Shown here piece after piece: positions 56,316-64,000 of a stretch of DNA of 64,000 nucleotides. Position 1 is the first letter of the stretch, and each line of letters opens with the position of its first letter. This DNA is from Lonicera japonica (lineage: Eukaryota > Streptophyta > Magnoliopsida > Dipsacales > Caprifoliaceae), in contig JAKCWG010000723.1 of the NCBI GenBank assembly GCA_021464415.1, positions 124,001-188,000 on the forward strand. Direction: 5' to 3'. A model generated the notes under the pieces. That model was not told the origin of the DNA and made no database searches. It was given only the letters and a program-made list of their open reading frames with translations. The translations under genes and the position numbers were made by a program.

Positions 56316-57189
56316 CTCAAGAATTCAAGGGTTACGAAGGGGCAGCAACCGAAATAGGGTTGTAGGTCCTTCAAACCCATGAATTCACTAGTACTCGTTT
56401 GATTTGAATTTTAGTATTTTCATAGAACGTAAAATTTTGTAATTTCAAGTATTAGACTAGATTTGACATAAACTATGTGACCTAGCTGGTATGTGTATTT
56501 AAGAATTTAAATATGCTGGAAAGGTGAAATTCCCATAACCATATTAGCACTAAAGAAATTTATGGAAATTATATATATATTGGCAAAAGAGACATTTTAT
56601 GAAGATTTTTCCTACTTTTTTATGTACAAATATGTTTGGGATGATTGAACCCCTTGGTTACTCATTTGTAGTACTTGTATCAATATATCGAAGAAAAATA
56701 ATTAAAATAATTATTTGCTCGTCTTATCCTATCCACATCAAATATAAAAACTATGAACTAATTTGACGTTTTTAAAAGGCAATTGACTATGCAAATCTAG
56801 TGTAGGAGACTTAATTTATCATATACGATTAGCAAATCTAACATTACGTGCCAAATTTGAAAATTTGAATAATTTCAGAACACTGACAAACCTCTATTTT
56901 ACTATCTTGATCTAATCATGTTGAATCTAAATTGTCGATTAATTTTTTTATAAACATAATCAGAAAATAAAATTCTGCTCATTTAATTTATTTTCTCTTT
57001 AGATCTAATAAGCAAATTGGATACTGATTAAAGTGGCAAAAAAATTAATTCGGCGTGGTGATAGGTTTATGGACCATTTAAACCTTATGCCCTAGCAGAA
57101 CGAAATACGAAAATCACCAGTGCAAATAATTCGTCAGAATTTTCTATTCCTTGTGCCCTAGCAGAACGAAATACGAAATCACCAACGCA

Positions 57190-57476
57190 AAAATTAACTT
57201 GAATTCACAGTTTCTAATCTGCTTTAACTATGTAATTTTATATTATTATTTTTTGCGTTTTTTTTAAAACTTGAATTCACTCTTTCTTATACTTAATTTT
57301 GTTTACAAAATCTGCATAAAAAATTTGAATTGCCTGGCACGGAAAGTACGTCAATTAATTCTGAATTAGCACTACTTGATTGCCATCAATATTGTGGTGA
57401 TCCATTAATTGGATTCTTAATTTTGTATTTATCTAGAATCCATTTGCTAGTAAAAGCATTTGTGTGATGCCAAAAC
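57190..57476 (+). pseudogene. Delta2: alpha-type intron relic
   Basis: Paralogue of delta1 but without its exon-1-like start, which is lost between ACCAACGCAA and AAATTAACTTG. Only intron-like text remains (TCTAATCTGCTTTAACTATG, TTGATTGCCATCAATATTG). Homology to delta1 ends at about 57476. Confidence 0.45.
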
Positions 57477-58998
57477 TAAATAAGATCATTTCCAATTGTT
57501 TGTGTATATTTTTTAGTGTAAAATTCTATGTGTAACAAATTTTTAGACATAAATAACACATATATTTATTTTGTGCTCTAATGGTATTCATCTGTAAAAT
57601 TTAAATGGTCCAATGAAGGCATTGGCCTCTCTTTTATCAATTTTGTGATTCGTTAGGGCTTTCTTCTTTGTGGGTTGATTTCTTTGTGATTATTCTTATT
57701 TTAACATAAATCCCAGCAAATAAGGTCGATTAATTCTCTGAAAGCGAATGAGAGAAATTGGACTATTAAAGCCAGAGTACTTTAACAAGGAATGCTGGAG
57801 ACATTCAATAATGGAAAAAGAAAGATTAAAAAAATGATTTGATGGATGTAAAGGTTAGCAAACAAATCATTTAGAACTTTTTTTTTGTCCAAAAATCATT
57901 TAGAACATATAAATATAATATGTCCTTATTAAGTTTACCATATAATTTTGTTAGGGTTCAAAAGTTCAATGTCTCCTAGACAATCAAATACTAAACCCTT
58001 GTGTAACACAAGGGCACAAAACCTAGTACATATATAAGTACGAATAACTTAAGTATTTTTTCCTTTTTTTATCGACAAATATGCCTCTTAATTTTAAACA
58101 AAAGATTCTAAGATTCACATTAAATAAAACAGTATTACTCCATATATTTTTATTTTAGCATTAGTATTAGTATTCAAAATAAATTTAAACTTAACTTTAT
58201 TTGGATAGAATAATTAAATACATTATAGTTTGTATTGAACTAGATGTACTGTATAAGACTTCTATATAACTTCATAACAAACTTTTCAGAAGGAAACGAT
58301 TTAATAGATCGTAATAAAATTACAAAGCTTTTAGCGTGAATTAGAATTTTATTCCAAAGTTCACCACAAAAGTATGTATATTAACTCTACTTTACGTGAT
58401 TGTTCCTAACATTATAAATTTAGATTCATTTATATATTATAAAACTTTTTGTTAATTTATAATTATGTTTAATGCTAAAGCAAAAAAGAAAAAATGAATA
58501 TATTATAGTTGTGGCTCGGTAAAACATTATGTTATACATCATTGGACGCAATTGAACTTTTTTTTTTCCATCTTTTTTTTTCCATTTTTATATTTTTTTT
58601 GTTATATAATCTATTGTTTATATGGGTGTTATTATTGTTTGGTACTGTACGTAATAATCCCACACACTTTAAAAGGCTTAGTAAAAATATGCTACTATAT
58701 TATATATCTTTGATCAAGAGTCTACTCAGCCACCTATTTATTAAAAAAATTCAATGCGACAAATTTTTATTACAACGTTTTTCTATAGTAGACCAATTCT
58801 ATGATTTCCATATAATTATTAATTGAATTTACACTTCGCGTGCATAAGAACTAGTAGTTCGTAACAGTTAGTAATTTCCTTTTTGTCTAAGATCTCAGAT
58901 AAACACAAACAATATTTGAATTTTTACTGACATACACAAACAGGCATGGTAAAAAAAATATCAGTTGAAGACCCATACCACTTTTGTCTATATATGTA
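57477..58998. other. Intergenic, no gene seen
   Basis: AT-rich. The frame at 58509-58826 is low-complexity and has no recognisable domain. Confidence 0.6.
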
Positions 58999-58999
58999 G

Positions 59000-59327
59000 G
59001 GCAATTAGCAAAAATTACGCCTAAAGTTTGACCCAAATCTCTCGCTTGTCCTCAAAGTTCAATTTTCGGTTTAAGCATCCTTAAAGTTTCTAATTTTTCC
59101 ACACTCGTCCAAAACTGGATAACCCGTTAGAAAGATGGATGGAAAGCATATGTAATTGTCACAAGCCACTTTTTAAGGGGCATTTTGGATGCTTCAACCA
59201 AAATTAGAAACTTTAATGATGCTTCAGCCAAAATTAGAAACTTTAATGATGTTTCTACCGAAAATTGAACTTTGGGGACGAGAAAGGGATTTGCGTCAAA
59301 CTTTAGGGGTCATTTTTACTAATTATC
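59000..59327. mobile_element. MITE-like inverted-repeat element
   Basis: Left GGCAATTAGCAAAAATTACG and reverse-complemented right GGATAATTAGTAAAAATGAC, then CCTAAAGTTTGAC(C/G)CAAATC and CCCTCAAAGTTCAATTTTCG-like text on both arms, over about 80 bp. A 30-bp direct repeat (ATGCTTCA(A/G)CCAAAATTAG) occurs twice at 59189-59248. No TSD is evident. Confidence 0.55.
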
Positions 59328-60361
59328 CATTTATAGATACGTGCGAAGATTGTGTTTCTATTTGGGACAGGAAGGGGATGAGCAGAGAGCCGGATTTGGG
59401 TCAAACTTTAGAGGTCGAGAGGTAAACACAAAAAATAGTTTAAGGAACATACAAAAATGTACCCACATTTTTTTATGATACATGTGACGATCCAAATGGA
59501 CCTTCAGACAAACTTAAGCACTGCTTTGCAACAATTCATATGTATTGATCTCCTTATTATGAGAAGAAGAAGGCTGTTAACAAAAATGTGCCCACAAGTC
59601 TAAATTTCTTCCTGTATTGATAACGTCAAATTTGCCACATTAGAGTAGCCCGGTACTTCCAAGAATTCCTCATTTACCTCCTTCTTCTTCTTCTTCATTT
59701 TTTTTGTTTGTATATAAGTTTACCTTTATCTATTTTTACCATTAAGTGGACTCACTTATAATAAATTTGTTAAATTAAACCTCAACTAGCTAGTTCAAAC
59801 TAGCATAGGTGCACGTAAGAGGTATATCATACAACCCATGTACATTGTATCTTGACCGACTAGAAATGTTGGATAATTTTTAGTGGTGCAAAAGTTGAAC
59901 TGGAGGCTGCCATTCAAAAAGAATAACTACAAGTCATCTACAGTAATTGAGTTCTTCCCCCAGAATCCAATGAACAAAAGCAACTACGTACATAGGATCG
60001 CTGCCCTGCTAAACATCATTTGGACTTAAGGTGAGTTTAGGTCTATCGATAGAAAAGTAAACTTTTCCATTTAGTACTTGAGGGTTTTCATTGATCCTTA
60101 CACATCCAAGATGGAGTGCGGCTTCTATGCTTATATATAAAGGAATAATTGATTAAACTGTCAAACAAGATCTTTGGTGACGAATTATAATTAACTCACA
60201 TTACTTGTTCTACAGATGCGATAACAATCTTAAACAATAACTCATGAGTAGTCAAAATATGCTTATGGACACCGCTGTATATACATTTAGAAATCATCAT
60301 AAAATATACCCATTAATAAAATTTACAATGTGTTAAATGCCATTCACCATGCAATCTAAAG
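59328..60361. other. Intergenic, no gene seen
   Basis: A 150-nt frame around 59887-60029 is open but lacks a start and a recognisable domain. A TTC run lies at about 59681-59695. Confidence 0.55.
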
Positions 60362-62002
60362 TGACGCCGATAAAATATCGTATTATGGTAGTCGAAGTGC
60401 AGGCGCGTCAAGTTGTAATATAGTCTCGGAAGTCCGAGTGTCAAACCACAGGGATAATTGAAAAGGAATGTAATGGATTACAGATTATACAGTTTTTTTG
60501 ATTTTGTAAGTTAGATTGTTTGTGAAACAACGAAAATGTAAAAACGATTGTGTAAATTAGTAAGAAAACACTAAGATATTTAGAAGTTGCTTGCGATACA
60601 ATAGATGGTAATTGCAATTTCATACATAGATTTCAACACAATATTCTAAAAAATGGGGAATATTGTGATAACTCTCAATAGCAAAGAGTGCGAAGCTAAG
60701 CAACTCATTCCCGAGTTGAACCTATATTAAGAGAGAATATCACAAAATTTCACAAAAAATGAAGCCATCATATCTATCTCTTAACTATGGGTGTGAAGCT
60801 AGGCAACCCATTCCCAATAAAGCTAATCTGAGGTAGAGATGATAAACTCATTGTAACAAAGTTTTATATTAAGCATTGTGTGTGAAATCTCATGGTTTAA
60901 CTGAACGAAAATTAATTAGTGAATCATCACAATGGCACGGAATAAAGTTTGCCGAATAAGTTCACCAACTAGCCGATCATTACTTGAGAAAGACAATAGG
61001 GAGTCTAAATAACACGTAAAGTATACAAAGTACTCAAAATATCGTTAAGTAATTCAAAAACTAGATTAACAAATTTATAAATCATCTATGGAATTTAAGA
61101 ACTCTTCGTAATTTCTACAAAAAGGAACATAAATCCATAGATGGGGGAAGTGAGCTACAAGCTTTTTAGAACCATAAAAATATGTTGTATTTTCATTAAT
61201 CAACAAGCACTAAGCATACAAGGCATGAAAAGTCTAATCTTTGAATGAAAATACCTAGAAAGCTTGAAGAATGAAGGATTTGGCAAGGAAAATGATTCAT
61301 AATTATTTAACAAACTTTAAACATGGAATGAGAAATTAATTACCGAAAATCATATCGCGATTCACCTCCGTAACCTTAATAGTAGACTACTCCATAATAA
61401 ATGCAAGAACAAATATTATAGAAGAAGAAATCATTCTTACAATTAAAAACTTACAAGAGAAATGAAGAAGAACACACTCAAAAAGCTTTCCCTTCTCTCT
61501 AGAACTTGTGTGTGAAAATCAAGATAATCCCATTTACTTACTTCCCTTGGACTAAAAACTAGCCAAAGATGTACAAAAACTAATAAAATAAATAAGGAAA
61601 AAATATCTTTAGACAAAAATCCCCAAAAAAGGGCTAAAAGTAGTAGTTGGTGGCTGTCCCCCGCCAAGCCATGATCGATCATGGCCAACCCATGATCAAT
61701 CATGGTGTGGTCTGCTTAATGATGATTTTTGTACCATGATCGATCATGGTTCTGGAAATTCTACAAATCAGTACTTTTGCAAGCTTTTGGCAAGCACTTG
61801 ATCAATTCCTCGAAGGCCATTGCATATTATATCTATAAACACATAGAAACACAACAAAAGCACACCTAGAAGGCGATATTAGATACAAAATTCGCTAAAC
61901 ACTAATCTTGAGATAAGAGGATAATTAGGCTAAATTAGAACAATAAACGAGTCAAGCGGCTCCGAAAAAGAGCTTATACATGACAATATTATGCGTTTAT
62001 CA
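60362..62002 (-). mobile_element. Solo LTR D, AE1 family
   Basis: 1641 bp, plus-strand start TGACGCCG and end GCGTTTATCA, with perfect TSD TAAAG (60357-60361 and 62003-62007). It aligns along its whole length with AE1's LTRs but with many more differences, so it is an older or different subfamily copy. It still carries the palindrome array. Confidence 0.95.
61669..61750. promoter_or_regulatory. Palindrome array in solo LTR D
   Basis: CCATGATCGATCATGG-type palindromes centred at 61676, 61697 (one-base lesion, GATCAATC) and 61741. Spacings are 21 and 44 bp. The first centre in element orientation is 261 bp from the LTR 5' end. Confidence 0.6.
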
Positions 62003-62007
62003 TAAAG

Positions 62008-62469
62008 TAAAACAAGCTTAACATGCATGATTAATTTTCCAGCATTACGAGTTAAAAAATCTAAATTGGTAATAGCATTGTAGAACTTTTACTCTTATGT
62101 CAATATTTTTATTTAATTGCCTCTATCATATTGCATTAGTCACCATAGTCAATCTTAAAGCGTGGCGTATTCATCATTTTTAAAAAATTTACAGCACACA
62201 ATTTATTAAGTAATAGAAAATAAAGCTCAATGAATTGGAGTTCACTCAGAAAATATGTAGTTTGTCTTTAATAAAATAAAATCAAAATAAAAAATACAAT
62301 GGGTCTTACTATAATCTCAAAGTGCAAATCTCAAAGTGCAAAAGATTGGGTCTTGCTATAATGGGTTTACGGAGCCCAATGCTAAGTCTGTGCCCTAATC
62401 TTTGCAAATTACAACATTGCCCTTATAATTTATTTAGGAAAATATCCTTGGTTTGTGTATATATATATA
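62008..62469. other. Intergenic, no gene seen
   Basis: AT-rich; CTCAAAGTGCAAA is repeated at about 62316 and 62330, and TATATATATATA lies at about 62459, upstream of the gamma copy. Confidence 0.5.
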
Positions 62470-64000
62470 TATATTTGTGGGGCACTAGGGTTTCCTAATA
62501 ATTAATCTCTTTTTCAACACCTCTTCTAGATCTCGACCACTTTTCCTAAGGCCTACAAATATGTACCAACTTCTTTTCTTCTTTAACTTTTCAAAGAAAT
62601 ACAATACCTATCTCTGAGCTTTTGTCCAACCAATCAAAATTAGGTAAATTTCATGTTAAGCCGATTTGAAAAATCAGATAATTTTTCAATTTTTGATTTT
62701 GATAAAAATTTGAATATGACTATTATGGAATTTATCATCAAATTTACAGATTGGATTTTCCATATTTTAGCCGGACAGAAATTGGATAATGTATGATTTG
62801 TTCTATATCCGATCCGTTAACAGGCTTATATATGTATGTATTCATATGTTTAATTTGCAGAATTATGCAGGTGGAAGAAAAGGAAACCAGATGAAGGTGT
62901 TCCACTGTTTTCCACTTAATAGCTACATGTGTTCCCTTGGAATAAAAGGAAACCAAGTGGAAGAACTACTCATTTTGTTTTGCTGCCAATTTTCTTTTAC
63001 TCTGAAATTTTGAAGTTTTTCGGTTTTTCTTCAGCTGGAATCTACAAACCCCTTGATGCTCAATTTTGTTTATAAAATATGTAAACATGATTTCTTGTTT
63101 GTTGAATTGTTCAGTAGTTATTGTAAGCCTGTGATTTCTTTTGTTTCTAGATTTGTAACACCAAAGCCTTGTCTGTTAGAAAATATTCAGAAACAAATTT
63201 TTGCACTAGCTTAATTTGGCATTTTTTTTAACTTTATGTTTGTAGTATAAGATCAAAAATAATTTTCTAAATGTGGTTTTTGTGATATTTTCGCAGCCGA
63301 AATCGCTATAATACTTGGATGATCGAATTGTCTTACCATACAAAATGTTTTTAATTAATTGTGCAACAATAGTGGATGCTGAATATTTTCATTTTTGGTA
63401 GAAGTTCCATCCGCCGGTGGATTAGTCAACAATACTTTTGATTAAAAAGGACCCGAAGGACACCTGTTAAGTAGTTATCCATACTATGAATTGAAAGAAT
63501 AACGCTTTACTTTGCATGAGACTATGCGTCTAATTTATTGCATGTCATAATTTAATTTTTTTATTTATAGGTGCGTAAAATGTGCCGTTAGGGCATACAT
63601 TAATATGATCTGGTTAAAATGGGAAATATTTGTTTGGAAAGCCTATTGGGAAAATTAATATTTTTCCTAATTTTTTTTCCTTGAAAGATATAAATTTGTT
63701 GGGACAATGATAAATAAAAAACAACCTAAACTAGCAAGTATTATTACTTTTAAAGTATAATGCCCTTTTTATTTTTTCATCACAAAACTAGTACGTATCT
63801 CTTCTTTTGATTAGCTTATTTCCATTCTTTACCATAACATATATCTTCCCTCTTGTTTATATAGATTGCTGCATTCACAAGTAAAATGAATACTTGTAAA
63901 ATCGATATCTGTAAAGTTTATATTTTGGTTGTCTTTATTCTTTTTACAAAAACACGTTTACTTGTAAGTTATTTGAGTTGTCCAAGTTTACATATGAAGA
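62470..64000 (+). pseudogene. Gamma: partial family copy at the window end
   Basis: A putative 5' UTR exon ends CAATCAAAATTAG with GT at 62644, matching the alpha and beta donors. Near 62860-62960 the frame containing CSLGIKGN may be the exon-1 counterpart. At 63865, after ATATAG, IAAFTSKMNTCK matches the exon-2 start (VAAFASDLNNCE), but CETELRSLF is not conserved beyond it. The copy runs off the window, so whether it works cannot be judged. Confidence 0.4.

Larger units (their letters stand above)
52070..57476. repeat. Duplicated block beta2
   Basis: Aligns to 31547-39270 without the insertions found there, but has its own insertion at about 52163-53706. It starts exactly at the CACTA terminus. 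Confidence 0.85.

Noticed and set aside
56081..56380. A 99-codon minus-strand gene with internal repetition
   Set aside because: The repetition is the 95-bp tandem DNA duplication read antisense.
59887..60029. Open frame without a start, possibly an exon
   Set aside because: No family recognised, no clear splice signals and no paralogue in the window.

Overview
This is a window of AT-rich plant nuclear DNA, most likely from a dicot. It carries Athila-type and Copia LTR retrotransposons, Cassandra solo LTRs with an embedded 5S rRNA domain, Stowaway, hAT, Mutator-like, Harbinger-like and CACTA DNA transposons, long introns and many microsatellites. Nothing in it is bacterial or viral in layout. 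I cannot name the species.

The host component is a tandem family of small genes that I do not recognise. At least seven copies or relics can be aligned by eye: alpha1 (360-1711), alpha2 (27853-29001), beta1 (35365-36183), delta1 (38960-39270), beta2 (55214-56161), delta2 (57190-57476) and gamma (62470-64000, cut by the window end). Alpha2 reads as an intact three-exon, 84-residue gene and beta2 as an intact two-exon, 86-residue gene. The others are broken. Two larger duplicated blocks carry them: alpha1/alpha2 (about 1-4610 and 27150-30600) and beta1/beta2 (31547-39270 and 52070-57476). Antisense F-box relics accompany both alpha copies. A lone CTP-synthase exon lies at 5334-5413 on the minus strand.

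The rest is nested transposable elements, many dated relative to each other by perfect target-site duplications (TSDs) or by the empty site in the paralogous block. The main one is a complete 11.9-kb Athila-like element (AE1, 9799-21705, minus strand, TSD TGAAG) inserted in an older LTR. It has a tRNA-Asp primer-binding site, one uninterrupted gag-pol frame with seven stop codons and no frameshift, and a third ORF. A second, plus-strand Athila-like element (AE2, 42493-about 47309) has lost RT, RNase H and the integrase core by an in-frame deletion. Solo LTRs of the two families lie at 5925-8237, 22495-24208 and 60362-62002, and Cassandra solo LTRs at 8373-8842 and 31674-32019.

The most unusual signal is an array of perfect palindromes around GATCGATC. 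It begins 261-263 bp inside the LTRs of both Athila-like families. The dyads are paired at 20-22 bp and the pairs are 41-44 bp apart. The arms have changed between families in a compensatory way, so that symmetry is kept. AE1 carries a third array of the same geometry between pol and its third ORF, beside a near-copy of its polypurine tract. I regard this as the best candidate for an undescribed functional element in the window.
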